A stretch of 64,000 nt of DNA, from contig JACGCM010002082.1 in NCBI GenBank assembly GCA_014058105.1, forward strand, positions 2,046,001-2,110,000, in the 5' to 3' direction. The notes under the pieces were generated by a model. The model was not told the DNA's origin, did not search any database, and was given only the letters and a program-made list of their open reading frames with translations. Made by a program: the position numbers and the translations under genes. This stretch comes from Kingdonia uniflora. Its lineage: Eukaryota > Streptophyta > Magnoliopsida > Ranunculales > Circaeasteraceae. The stretch's first letter is position 1, and every line of letters begins with the position of its first letter. This document shows, piece after piece, positions 1 to 12,105 of the stretch.

Positions 1-825
1 AAGAAGGAAAAAAAATGGTTCTTATAACTCAGGCCTGCCACATTTGTTCAGGCGGAGACTAACCCTAGGGGTGGTACCCCTTGGCCTTGGATCAAACATT
101 CGGTATCACAACAGTTATAACAAATATATCATGCCATAATAACCTAATGTATTATGGTATATAACTACAACTGTTCAAAAGTATAAAGGCCATGATTGAA
201 TGGTGGCAGTTTCGCATTGTTAATTTTGTTATTCATCTTAGAATATCCGCAACCTGGAGGGGGCAGATTTTAGCCTTGACAAGCTGGCAGGGAAAGAATC
301 AAGACTTCAAGAGGGCATTAGAGAATTCAATGTAGGGAGACCTCCTTTTCTCTATAAAATTGTGGTCCCCGTGGAAGAATATTTTAGATTCTGTTAACTT
401 TTGAGAGGTGTTAGCCTGTTAGCCGTCTCTTGTTTTGTTGTAATTTTGTTCTTGTGCAATAAAATCTTTCTAATTTAGCAAAAAAAGAAAAGAAAAAAAG
501 GAGCGGACGATTGTCCAATCAAAGTAAATTTTCAATAAAATACAAGTCTAGATCCAACTCGGCTGATCAAGATAATTTCATCTAGGACTCGCCTGAGTCA
601 GTGTGTTACTGACAATATAACCGAGAGTATAACTGACTAGACAAGATCTAGAGTGCACGGCTGATCAGATCCCATTTTATTTATTTATCCATGAGTTGAT
701 TCACACTAACAGTCTCCTAGTGTAAGTCATTCCAATAGGAGATAAATAAGACAGTTACTGACCAAACATAACAGATATATAAAGAATGTTGCAGCATGGA
801 TATCAACAACCATTAGAATACTTAC
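1..825. other. Non-coding stretch with a possible retroposon tail
   Basis: No protein-coding gene is recognised here. From about 240 to 505 the plus strand reads like the 3' end of a retroposed transcript: an AATAAA-type signal near 459 is followed by an A-rich run (about 479-500). No reverse-transcriptase coding sequence precedes it, so this is only a suggestion. The next exon of the minus-strand REN1-like gene would be expected to the left of 826 but was not found, and may lie outside the window. Confidence 0.3.
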
Positions 826-1070
826 AGAGGTGCGCCCCCAACAGTTCTTCGTGGAAAAGCAGACACAGGTTTCTTAGATTTTTGTGTGCTCGAAGATGGA
901 GTATGATCCATGGACTGAAGCTCAAGACTCCTTGAAGCAGGAACATCTTCTGGAGATGTACGAGCCGCACGCACACTCACTGCTGAGTTAGTATCAGACA
1001 ATATAGTATCAGTTTCACATGATGCCTTTTCATCCGGAGGGCCAAAACCTGAATTAGAACCTTCAAATAC
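826..1070 (-). CDS. REN1-like gene, Ser/Thr-rich linker exon with probable frameshift
   Basis: Encodes a low-complexity stretch ending ..SKKPVSAFPRRTV followed by GGAPL in the open frame. REN1 relatives normally continue from here with a conserved W-G-R-x-x-A-R-K motif. The codons at 832-842 read as that motif if one T is missing just before the GGGGG run, so the open frame ends on a shifted reading. Acceptor GTGCAG and donor CCTCT/GTAAGT are both good. Confidence 0.55.
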
Positions 1071-3517
1071 CTGCACTCTTACAAAACTGCATTAGTACAT
1101 TATTAAAAAGATACCAAAAGACTTTGGTTTGGTTAGTTAAATAATTCTTACAGAAAATGTTCTTTATTTAAATTAAGGAGATATTACTAAGCGATGCATA
1201 CAATATGCATGAAAAACTGTCATCAAGACACATGTTAGCTTCTTCAAAATATGTGTTATTACGTGTTTTTGACTAAAAAACAGGGGTGTTCTTTTAATAT
1301 TTTAAGTAACTTACAATTAAATATGATAATGCCTTTATTTCACTATTTTCTTCAGGAAGTAAAAGTAAATTAATGATCCAAAGAAGAAACTTTCCGAGAA
1401 GAGAAGAGCACTGTCCTTAGGATTAAAAAATAGGACAAAAACTTGAACACGAGACAAAACATAAAAACGTTACGCCGTCTTTGTTAATGATTAAAGTACT
1501 CCATCTCACAGTGAGATATTTGAATATTACTAACCCTCGTAATTTTGGAGCTCGAGGGCCAATAAAGTAGGACTGCTTATATATCAAAATCACTGCATCC
1601 ATACATAGATAGTCTTTATCTTCCCACCGAAGTGCCAACTATCCTCCAAAAAAAACCTGCCCAATAGATTAAGGAGTGAGATTCACAAGGACTGATCTCC
1701 CTTTGAAAGCCCTGAACCAACATTTCATTAACTAATGGGAAAAAAAGTGCATCTCCATCGGACACTAACAATGAAAAAAACAAAAAAAAAACAGCCCCAA
1801 ACCACTCCCAAGATAGAAAAGTCCACGTCCATATCTCTTATTCTAAGCATGTCCATAGTCAATCTTCAGCCCCAAACCACTCTCCAGTATTAAAATGTCA
1901 CCTTCCACAGGATGTTCTTCGTTCACACTTTCCAAACGTGATACACTGCAATCATACGCTCCCTCCCTTCCTGGTTTACACTACGTATTGCCAATGCTTT
2001 TTGAGGCAAAACTGACACCTCTTTGGGGCTGTTTAAGAGGGGACACTGTCAGGGTACCTATAGTGGGGGTCTCTCTTTTCCTCCACTGAATCCCAATCCA
2101 TTACTTTTTTAATCAATGTGCTTTTTTCCTAAACTTTATCTCGCCCTGATAGCAGTGAAAATGGCAGTCCAATTGACCAATCTTTGTGGAAACTCAACAC
2201 CAGACCTCCTAAAATTTATAGATCACAATATCCTTTTTGTTTTCATATTCTTGCATAACATTTGCAATAATTTTACTATATCCATCTATAAGACGAGAGT
2301 ACCACAGAAAATCAGCCCTCTATAAATAAGATTAATGAATATATTATTAATTCTCCTTTCCTAGAAAGGATGCCCAACGCCCTATGGTTTACACTGTTAT
2401 CATTTTGGTCTTCATTGACAACTATAAGCTCCCTAATATTATCTTTATGTTCAGCCTTCCGGGTTCAAAAATCCCCGTTGACACCTCGTGTAAAACTACT
2501 TCCATGAGAGGAAGAATAAAGCCATAGAGGTTAGAAACCACAAAGGCTACCTTATGTCTTATCGTTCATCATCATAACCTCATTTTTGTTGAGATTGGAC
2601 CCCACCTTAACCAACCCCACACGTCTCATCTCCTTTTGACCTTGACCATAAAGCCGATAGAGTAGTCCTTCATTGAATCCAACGACTAGAAAGAACCTTT
2701 GCAGCTCCTACCATCAACATTTTCCCATCAGCTAACCCTAATCCTCTCAGGACATAACCACTAACCTGGCCAAGGAAGATGCACAACCCATCTTCGAGTC
2801 TTGACGAAGCATGTTGAAGTCGATCGTCACTTCATAAAGGAGAAGCTGCATACTGCTTTGAACTGTACTCCCTGTCAACATTGTTGATCAGGTGCAGATA
2901 AATATTTAATAGTTGTACTTCTTAAAAATCGTGGAACTTATAGTTAATAAATGTGATATCAGGGAACTTGACTCTTTCACTGATTAATTTTCTCCTACAG
3001 TTATGTATCTTTTTTTATCTCTTTCGCCATCTTCTTCTAACCTCTTTCCACCCTCTTTAATCCTAAGGGTTTCGAGAGCATTTTTTAAAGTAAGTCCTGG
3101 ATTTTGTATTTTGTGCTCGCTTGACGCTTGTTTAGAGTTTCCATCTCGTTGGAATCTTTCCCAGCTATACTTGCAATATTTATTTATGCAATAAACCACA
3201 CTAAGCAATTCCACATTTTGTTGTTTTTTTTTACTAATGATAAGCATTAGAAAGGAGCATAATCATTGAAGAAAAAGTACGTTGACTTTATGGAACTAAC
3301 TAATTGATGGAAATGGCAAAAGAATAGAGGACAAGAACTAAGAACTCTCAAGAGTTGTCAAACTGACAGTTGATACTGCAGAATACATGATAGTGAGGAA
3401 ACTCATGTCAGCTAAGCCAATTTGCTGCCTTTAGGCATCATTCCTAATCAGTATTTTCAAAATAAGCTATTCATGCATTGCACGTGACTAACATGAAAAT
3501 AAAAAGTTAAAAGGAAC
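1071..3517. other. Intron with a Ty1/copia RNase H scrap
   Basis: Intron of the REN1-like gene. On the plus strand at about 2790-2860 the reading TKHVEVDRHFIKEKL matches the Ty1/copia RNase H signature T-K-H-[IV]-E-[IV]-D-x-H-F-[IV]-x-E-K. It is entered by a frameshift after NPSSS and soon followed by a stop. No LTRs, integrase or tRNA primer site were seen, so this is a short dead remnant. Nothing else between 1071 and 3517 is recognised. Confidence 0.45.
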
Positions 3518-3736
3518 CTTATCGTCGTATTGGTCATCATCATCTCCATTAACAGTGACACTTCCGCTTAATGCATCTTCAGTATCACCATCAAGGTCAG
3601 GTTGTGAATCAGGGTATTCACCATCTTCGAGGAGCTCATCTTCGTCATCATCAGTAAATTCTTCATCCTCACTACCAATTTCTTCTGACTCTGAGTAGAG
3701 TTCGGGAGAAATAGAGTCAACCAACAAGCTATCATC
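3518..3736 (-). CDS. REN1-like gene, acidic linker exon
   Basis: A 73-codon exon rich in Asp, Glu and Ser (segments such as SEDEEFTDDDEDELLEDG), matching the acidic linker that follows RhoGAP in REN1 proteins. The acceptor TTTTTGCAG is good. The donor AAG/GTTCCT is weak and is the least certain border of the gene. Phase matches the RhoGAP exon before it and the Ser-rich exon after it. Confidence 0.65.
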
Positions 3737-4293
3737 CTGCAAAAACTCGGGATTTAAGAAAGTGATCAAAAAGAATATAAATAATCGACTGTCTGGCAAG
3801 TTCAAATTTTATAATGGCATTAGAAAGGTATGAACTCCTACTATCAACTATCGGCACGTTAATTTAACCATGACATTATCCATACTGTGCTCGTATATAT
3901 TGATATAATTTAGGCTCACTTGCCCATTAATTTTTTCAAATAAGGTACCCCTCCCAGTTTTGTCAACCTTAGAAGTATTGCCTATTTTGTGAAAATGGCT
4001 CTCAAATTTTCACTGAATGTAAAATTTAAGTCATAACAAGTAACATTTTTCAGAATAGGGGGTAATATAAAGTTAAAGGAGCCTGAAGATGAGTGTAGTT
4101 GTGCAGGAATAAGCACCTAAAAACCTTGTTCGTTGGTAATAAAACATAAAGTTAAATAATGTAAAACCAAGTGCAAGGCCATGTCCGCGTTTTCACTGAT
4201 TTTGAAGTCGCCGTGTTCGACACCTAGTACTGGTATCGAACAACGACACATGTATTTAATTCCATGCTAAATTGTTGAATACTAAAAACTTAC

Positions 4294-5256
4294 TCTAAAT
4301 ATGTTGTCATATTCTTCCATTAGAGTTATAACAATGGCCTGAGCATGGTTTGCTGCTGCAGCAGCTTGGAGAAGTTGAACAGATCCATCACCCCCGCCCA
4401 TGTTAAAATTGTTATCAAGTTCGCAATCACCTGCCAGAAGAGGGCGAAGAAGTAAGGGTGCCATGCAAGCAGCTACAGCAGATGAGCTCATCCTGTTTTC
4501 AGCTTTGCGAGAAGCCACAGCTTGCATCATCCTAAGAATTCTGAATTCAAAAAAGAAGAGAAGAAAAAAAAAGAAATTTAGATACTTTAGGATTACACTG
4601 CTATATACGACATAATAGTCAGAAGAAGTACTGGAATAATGGACTTTACTAAATCATGTAAGGACGAACCATACATTTTCTTGTATAAATAAAAAAATTG
4701 CACATCTCTCCAGTCTTTACTTCAACTGTCACAGAAGAAGGAATTTTTTTATCTACAATTTAATATTCATCTCCTTAAATTTTCATAATCTTCATTGTTT
4801 ATCATTCAGATGATGAACGTGAGATCGGAAATCCAATGTAGTTTTACCAACCAACAGGTTCAGATCAGGCCAAAATGTCTCCAAAAATATTGTGTAAAGC
4901 GTCTTTCCATTGTAACGAGTTTCGTTCCTAACTAATATAGTATACTGTCTGGACTCCTTGGGGAGTTCCATTTTTTCTTTCTTTTCTAATAGGTTCTGCT
5001 CTACCGGTCAAAACATAAAGGCAAATAATGGAAATCTAGATAAAGGATGAACAAAGTTAGTATAACCATAAAGAATAAACCTATTCATTGTGAGTTACAT
5101 AGTTCATAGTTGCATCAACATTCGTACAGTAACTTTTTCATAGACATCAATATCACTTAAACTTTAAGTACCTTTGTAATAGACGCCGATTTGGCTCCGG
5201 GAACGTTTCAGATATTGCACTGCGCATAGCATTCACTCTGCCTCCATGCTCAGTCC
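4294..5256 (-). CDS. REN1-like gene, C-terminal half of RhoGAP domain
   Basis: Exons 5172-5256 and 4294-4540. They encode ..HGGRVNAMRSAISETFPEPN.. followed by ..ENRMSSSAVAACMAPLLLRP.., helices near the end of the RhoGAP fold with the conserved N..AACMAP segment. The arginine-finger loop that inserts into the ROP active site belongs to an upstream exon that was not found. The borders are good: TCTAG acceptor and CAAAG/GTACTT donor, TTCAG acceptor and AGA/GTAAGT donor. Confidence 0.82.
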
Positions 5257-5288
5257 CTAGACAACGTTAAGATCTCAGAGAGTATTGA

Positions 5289-5472
5289 GAGAGATGAAGC
5301 AAACCAACCATGTGCTCAAATATGAGTAACCTTATATAGTATCCATGATTATAGCGAAAAAATCCAACAAGCTAAACCAAGAGAGATGAAGCAAGCCAAC
5401 CATGTGCTCAAATATGAGCAATTCTATATTGTACCCATGACTATATAGCGAAAAAATCCAACAAGCAATGCA
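5289..5472. repeat. Two-copy tandem duplication, 92-bp unit
   Basis: The unit starting GAGAGATGAAGC at 5289 is repeated from 5381. Both copies share the segments CCAACCATGTGCTCAAATAT and GCGAAAAAATCCAACAAGC, with scattered substitutions. It lies immediately upstream (in gene sense) of the RhoGAP exon 5172-5256, inside the interval where exons are missing. Confidence 0.85.
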
Positions 5473-5524
5473 GTGAGCTAGCTGATTGCTACTTGAGCAT
5501 GAAAGACAGCCAAAATGTATAGTG

Positions 5525-5995
5525 GTTATTAAGAAAAAGTTGAAATTTGTTGATCATTTACTTCTACATTGCCCGATTGCAATGGAGGTGTGGAATCATT
5601 TCCTTAATCTTTTTGGGGTCTCTTGAGTTTTTGAGCAAAGCTTTATCTCATCTTTAAACGTGTGGTGGTGTAAGTTGTTCAGAAAAAAGATTGGGAAAGT
5701 TCTTTGGGATCTTACTCCATATGCAATTCGACGAGTTTTGTGGAAGGAAATAATAAAAGGCACTTTAATGAGAAGGTTAAGTCCGTGGAGGAAATCATCC
5801 TAGACATACACGACTATCTTGTATTGGTCTTCATCATCTAAAGTCATGAAGGGGGCCACATTTGAAGATCTCGTGAGCCGATGGAAAGAGTTAGCTACCA
5901 CGGACTCGGTGTGAGGTCGAGTGTCTTGTATTGTTTTATTTTATCTTTCCACCTCGTAAAGTGTTTCTCTCTTAATCAATAAATTAATTTTACAC
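5525..5995 (+). mobile_element. LINE fragment (zf-RVT C-terminal region)
   Basis: The plus strand encodes VDHLLLHCPIAMEVWNHF, the His/Cys pattern of the zinc-binding domain after plant LINE reverse transcriptases. It continues through frameshifts to IGKVLWDLTPYAIRRVLWKE and then a short 3' untranslated tail. The copy is 5'-truncated and full of stops. It lies in an intron of the REN1-like gene, opposite to gene direction. Confidence 0.7.
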
Positions 5996-6100
5996 TAAAA
6001 ACATATGTTGAAATTTGAGAGATATGAGTTAAATAAATGTCATGATGCTCCCACTAACAAACAAACTATTCGCAGAACTAGAAGTGTGTTAAAGGCTAAT

Positions 6101-6538
6101 GGTGTGTTTGATTGCATAGAAAATATTCCAAAGAAAATATCATTTTCTCATGGAAATTAGTTTTAAGAAAATTTTCTAGAAAAACTACATTTAATTTGTT
6201 TGATTCGTACATTGAAAATAATCAAATTTATTGAATATCTCTATGTAAATGAAGAGAGAAGAGATAGGTGGGGCTGGAAAATAGATCTGGAAAATTTTCT
6301 TAGGGGGTAAGCTAATTTATGTAAACGAAGAGACAAGGGAGGAGAGAGAAGAGATAGGTGGGGCTAGAAAACAGATTAGGAAAATTTTCTTAGGGGAATA
6401 AATGGCTTGTTTTTAAGAAAAAAATTTTAACTTGGAAAATTTTCCTAACCTTTAATAAAGAGGCTATCAAATAGTGGAAAACCAAATTTTCTTAAAAATA
6501 TTTTATTTTCCACTTGAAAATGTTGAATCAAACACACC
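6101..6538. mobile_element. MITE-like element
   Basis: A 438-bp A+T-rich segment bounded by GGTGTGTTTGATT (6101-6113) and its exact reverse complement AATCAAACACACC (6526-6538). The interior is rich in GGAAAATTTTC-type inverted motifs and has no coding capacity. Such ends are common in small non-autonomous DNA transposons. A target-site duplication could not be identified, so the superfamily stays open. Confidence 0.6.
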
Positions 6539-7349
6539 CTAAAGTCAATTTTGAATGCATAACTCAATTTTGTTGAGAATGTGGATTTCTTTGAGAGAAC
6601 TTTGCAAGTTTGAGATAATGATGATTGATAGAAATGTTTTAGATAGGTGAAGTTATTCACTAGTTGAAATTATTCACAACAAATTAACATTCTATGGAGG
6701 TCAAAGCAAAAGGCTGTTGCTAAAAGTTTTTTATACAAAGTCTATCCTTCTTCACTTACAATTGGGCACCGTCTAAATACTAAGTGGCCAAAAAAGATCC
6801 ATTTGACATTCTTAAAGAGGAAAGTCTTTCATGATAAAAACAATAAGTAGCCCAAATTTATTTCCAAGGAGACCTTTATGTTTCTTCCTTGATATTTTAG
6901 AAAATCCTATTTACTTTTAAATCAGAGTAATGTATGTGTGTTGCATGCATTTCTTGAGTGTGGACATCTTTTTTAAGAGTAGCATGTGCATGCCCCCTAC
7001 CCCCCTCTCCAACTCCTATTAGAATAATTATTTGTTTTATTTATTTTAGTTTCCAATTAGTAATAGTATGACACCCCGTCCGAGCAAGTCTACCGGAGAT
7101 GTGCCTAACCCGAGTGTGGTGATGGTTGCAGCAATGGCATAGTCTTACACCACATAAAATCATGTCTAAGCATATGGCCCTTAACTAATATCTTACTCTA
7201 CATGTCACCGCCGAGGCCAAGTCTTACCCAAGAGGATATATGGATGACGGTAAATGATGCTTTGAAGAAACAACAAGTACTCATAAGAGACCAAATTTTA
7301 AAATTTATAAACAATTATACAAAACAGTTAATAGGGAGCAGATCCAAGG

Positions 7350-7668
7350 ACACGTTTATTTTTGGAACACAAAGATGTTTTAAGAAGTTTTATCCGCATG
7401 AATATGATCTCCTCATCATGAAGATCATTCTTACAAAAAAAATCAAGACATTTCGACATTTCTATCAACATTAAAAAGAGGTTTGAAGTATATCATATAA
7501 TTCCCATTTTTAGTTGCCAATTTTATCTAAATTTTGATGTTATGTTTTATGATATAGGAATGTCCGGATAACCTAATAATTTACAAGGATGATCTATATG
7601 ATAATAAGATCATATTCATACGGATAGAACTTCTTAAAACATATTTATGTGTTCCAAAACAAAGGCGT
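7350..7668. mobile_element. Long imperfect inverted repeat, probable foldback element
   Basis: The left arm (about 7350-7434) and right arm (about 7583-7668) are reverse complements with mismatches, for example GGAACACAAAGATGTTTTAA against the complement of TTAAAACATATTTATGTGTTCC. About 148 bp separate the arms. A short reading frame runs through the left arm but looks incidental. Flanking duplications were not resolved. Confidence 0.6.
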
Positions 7669-8596
7669 GTCTAGGGGCGTGCCTCAAAAAGGGTTTGTCT
7701 ACGGATCCTCTCCTAGTTCATATTTATATGTATTCCTCAATATATTTATAATAACAATTTGTAGGAACTAGGAACAAAAAAAGAGAAAAGTAAATGAGTA
7801 TGATTTCATAGGCAACAAAGATGAGGTCTATCATGCGGTGGAGGAAGATGATAATGGCTTTGGTGGTCAAGAGTGATCCAGTAACAAGATGTGGGTATGG
7901 GTATCTTTAGTGCAGATGATGACATTCAATAGGATGAGTTATACAATAATGATAATGTGCTTGAAATTAAAGATTTGGTTTAGTAGTGTGATGTCAACTT
8001 CACCTTTAGAGCGGGTTTAGTAGTATTTCATGGATTTGAAATAATTAATGGAAATTTTCTTTTTCATTTTTGTTTATGTTTACATGTATAGATGTATAAA
8101 CATTTCCATAATATTACATAAGGAAAAATGTTCCTATATCGTATAATTCAACAGATTTTAGATGAGCGATTTACCTTATGATTTATGATTCAATAAAATG
8201 TCGGAAGAAACAAAAGAGAGTTGCTCAATTTTATTTAAGGATTTAAATCCTAATCTTGGAAATTAGTTATTTGAGCAACTTCAAGTTCAAGCTTCCTTAC
8301 ATCACTTTTACTGAAGACGTGACTTCAATGGAAAAAGAATATTCATAACTATGACAAATTTACAAAGAAAATTAGGAACTTACCTAAATTGCTTTTAATC
8401 AGCTGGAGATCAATATAAAAAGAGTGTAGATCTAAGAAAACTGCTGATTGAACAAACCTAAATCACCTAAAACACAAAATTCCTCATCTAATAAAAAGGT
8501 ACATGACAATATTAAAATAACAAACATGAGCAAAATGTAAAGAAACATGCATATCAATCTAAGAACAAATAGAAAGAAAAAGTAGGCATGGCTTAC

Positions 8597-9255
8597 CGGA
8601 TCACTTCTAAAGAAGACCAATGATGTGCGTGTCAAAATAAACCACCTTTTCTTCCATTGTGTCCATCCTATTCCTACATATAGGCATAAATAGAGAAATG
8701 TTGATTTTAGTCAGAGCGCTTCAAAAGAAATCCCATAATCATAAATATCTACTTAATATGAGCAACATAATTTTAGAAAAAAATTGTTGGCACGTATCCA
8801 ACACCAACAGTCGGATACGCATACACATGTATTCGACATATTTTTAAGATATTTTTTTCCTTAGCCATGCCTTAAGCGTACTAGACAAAAACACACATAA
8901 CAGTGTCAATGGTACATTGCCTAACACTAAAAAATAAGAAACATATAAAATATTAGTTGCGCGTGTACAGATAGGAGCAAACTACTAATATTATAAGCTA
9001 CTTATACAATAAGATTTACAGTGATAGAGAGATATTATACATATGTGTGTGTGTGTGTATTTATATCAAAGCAAGAGAAATAAAATAAGAAGTTATTAAG
9101 CTTGACATGACACGAAATAAACTTTCGAATAAACTTTCAATTGCGAGATATGATTCATGCTGGTGATCTCACAATTGGATGAAAAGAAACAAACAACAAA
9201 TGGAGAAGAAATACATACCTTTGGATGATACAAAAAGTGGTCCACTCTTAAACAC
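8597..9255 (-). CDS. REN1-like gene, first half of PH domain
   Basis: Exons 9219-9255 and 8597-8673. Joined, they encode VFKSGPLF..SSKG and then GWTQWKKRWFILTRTSLVFF..DP, the first beta strands of the PH domain in REN1-type RhoGAPs. The phase-1 junction regenerates a Gly codon. The remaining PH strands and the C-terminal PH helix were not found downstream on this strand. The PH domain would not be expected to fold without them. Confidence 0.75.
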
Positions 9256-10178
9256 CTACAATCACGCAGTTTTAAGAGAATACATGATGTAAATCTTTTG
9301 AAAAAGCAATAAGACAAACCAAGTAAGTAAACTATGCAAGTTAAAGGTAAAATGCGATTATAAAAATATCAAAACGGTGGTTCATCATATATTGCTTATA
9401 TTTAGATAGAAATCATATTTTTGAATGATACACCTTTGATATTGTGATTCAAGAAAATATATTTGCATTTAAATGTGACGACTTCAACGTATTACCCAAA
9501 AAGGTAGCGGCTTATGTCATTTCATGCAAAACATTGACAATTAGATGGGAAGCACAAATTATACACACGTTGAACACCTAAAATTTCCCCAGCTATGTAC
9601 TAAGACCAACGTGAGTATAGCTTTTGTATTTTATTCAAGTATTGTCCAACTATATTTTTAGATTAAGAAGATTGACATATATGGTAATTCTTCTTTTAGT
9701 TAGTACATTTCCTCTATAAATTTAGGACAACTTTCAAAAATGACGTAAGTTATTTGATTCGAATTGCCTTATCTAACCAATTGAAGATGTGACAAGCCTT
9801 TACCCAATGCTGTTCTTTTGTAGCTTCATTCTGATATACGTGGAAAAATTGTCAATCAAAATTCGAAATGAAGTACATTAAGAAGTTCCTAACTGCACCC
9901 ATAAATGCCTTGCATAAAATGTCATTTTCATTTTAGTTTAACCTAACAGGAGCTTCAAGATATTATATCTTGGAGTTGGGGCTGATGTTTGAGAATAATT
10001 TTGTGTAGAGGAAGGAACAACATAGATGACTAAAAAGATTAGATTTCTTTCATAAAATTATAGTGTTCAAGTGAGAACTTCTAACTGAAGTTAGAAATTA
10101 TGTTGAATTTTCTAAATTTTATGTTTAGAAGCAAAGATCACTTTCATTTTTACTTATAGTTAATGTAAGGTCAATTAC

Positions 10179-10381
10179 CGTATTGCCGGCACGAGAAGGC
10201 AGTTGATCAGATGGCTCCGGAACACCACAGGATAAAGCACTGTCTCCCTAAAAGAAAGAAAGCATGAATATGTTTGCCCAATTGATATCAAAAACCAGTA
10301 GCAATGCAACAAAATTATAAGAAAAGAAAAAATTGAGCAAAGATGTGATACCTGATTTAAGTCCATGTTTTTTGCAACCAT
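10179..10381 (-). CDS. REN1-like gene, N-terminal exons
   Basis: Two exons, 10352-10381 and 10179-10247, separated by a 104-bp intron. The first holds the likely start codon and encodes MVAKNMDLNQ. The second is exactly 23 codons and ends in ..SRAGNT. It joins in frame to the next exon, giving NTVFKSGPLF, which is the entry to the PH domain in REN1 proteins. An in-frame second Met six codons in could also serve as start. Confidence 0.6.
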
Positions 10382-11216
10382 CGCTGGTGTGAATCACATC
10401 CCAATAGTTAACAAAATAAAATCACCCACACTCATGAAAAAAAATAATACCTGCATTATATAAATCATCAACATCAAAAGTGAAAACATCAGGTAAGATT
10501 TACTTTTTCTTCAAAATGACCTTTGCTCCACCTTTGTAATCAGTTGACTTGAATTCCCTAGTCATAGGTCCCCTTAACTAGAAAATTAACTTAAACCTTC
10601 TCTAACTCCAAGAGGAAATGAAGAAAATTAAAAGCAATTTCCTAAATTAAAAAGGAAACAATGAAAGAAGAATCATGGACGTGTCCAACACTATTTGCAG
10701 GTTACTTAACAAAATAACCTGCACTTTAATAAAATAAAACGTGTCTGATACCCCAACACTCGGACACTCGGACACACGTGTCCAACACTATTTGCATGTT
10801 ACTTAACAAAATTCTGCCATTTCCGACACTCCGTACCCGTATCCGTGTTGTTGTTACCTAGGTTCTCCTGTATCATATAGCAACATATGCCGAGCTCTAC
10901 ACATTCTTAATAACATCTACTAGGCTAAATAAGAACCTAATCTACTCTACTTATAAAAGAATTTCTTGATCGTGCTCATAATAGCGTTGTCTAAACAATA
11001 AAACCAACCTGCCAATCTAAGTTCAATAAAATCTTTATCTACATCAGCCAGAGAAATCACATTGCAACATTTTGATGAATAGGGATTTATCCAAACTATT
11101 GGATGAGCAACATTAACTGGAATTGATAATTAAATTAGTTGTTAATGTATTAGATGAGTGGGAGTATGTAAGTTTAATCTGAAAGCAACTTTCCAGTTGA
11201 ACCCAATTTTTTTAAA

Positions 11217-12105
11217 GAGTTAACTACAACACCATTGTAGTATCCCACTATCTACCAGTTGTGATCTTAGTCATCTCCCGTAATTAGTGGAGGAAAAATA
11301 AAATAACTTTGGGTGGTGATGGATTTACAATGGAGAAAAAGGGGTCTGGTTGTCCAATCTCGCACGAGATTTGCACCACAACTATCGTATTCGATGCTTT
11401 CGATCCCAAACCAAATGCACTTCTAGATCCAACTTTATACACCACACATACAAATTCAATCTCAATGAAATGGATTGAAAGCAATCTTATAACTATTTGT
11501 TGATGTACCTCTCTAGCCATTAATGGTGTGCTCTGAAAGATAACACAAGAGTCTCTATATCGTTGTTGAGGGATCCAAATCACTTAAAGTTTCATCAAAA
11601 TCTCTCAAAATCATAACCCCGATTATCATGGATTAGAATACCAGATAGTTACGTTTTGTTAAAACCATAGTCATTTGCTTTGCATTTGAAACACTAATTG
11701 TTTTCGTACATCAAATTATATGAGTTAACTGTTCTCCTATGATTTATCTGATTTTAATAAATAGTTGGATAATTTAAGAAAAATTAACCAATTAGAGCTT
11801 TGGTTGACACACTTGGAAGTTCTAGCCCTCTTCTTGCTTTTCCCGTGGGCAGATATTGGGCTAATTGTTGTTCATCACTCACCCCCCAACCTATCTGGAA
11901 TTAACAAGTTTAAATCAATCATTAGATGACCCCATCAGCCATTCATTCTTATCGTGTAGTAATATGTTTCAATTACTTGATCGCTCACCACCTCTGAAGT
12001 TATCTTAAATTAATTGGTTTCAATCAATCATTAGCAGTCCCCTTCGTTATGATCATGCTTCATTTCATAATTTGTGGGATACTATATTGGTGTCTTAGTT
12101 AACTC
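11217..12105. mobile_element. Non-autonomous element with 32-bp inverted ends
   Basis: The 32-bp end at 11217-11248 (GAGTTAACTACAACACC..) is matched by the reverse complement of 12074-12105 (GAGTTAACTAAGACACC..), both ending in AGTATCCCAC. The 889-bp interior has no recognisable transposase. It sits in the putative leader intron of the REN1-like gene. Confidence 0.55.

Larger units (their letters stand above)
826..10381 (-). pseudogene. REN1-like PH/RhoGAP gene, internally incomplete
   Basis: Minus-strand multi-exon gene for a plant Rho-of-plants (ROP) GTPase-activating protein of the REN1 class. In that family a PH domain targets membranes, a RhoGAP domain stimulates GTP hydrolysis by ROP, and a coiled coil follows. 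Exons with GT/AG borders are 10352-10381 (ATG at 10381), 10179-10247, 9219-9255, 8597-8673, 5172-5256, 4294-4540, 3518-3736 and 826-1070. Reading frame is kept across the junctions between consecutive exons found. The second half of PH and first half of RhoGAP should lie between 5257 and 8596, but that stretch holds a LINE fragment and inverted repeats instead. The last exon has a probable 1-base deletion. The donor after 3518 (GTTCCT) is weak. Family assignment is strong. Pseudogene status is inferred from the missing exons and frameshift, although highly diverged exons or an assembly fault could mimic it. Confidence 0.72.

Noticed and set aside
1423..1638. 71-codon minus-strand ORF in the REN1-like intron
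   Set aside because: No family resemblance and no splice context; chance frame in A+T-rich DNA.
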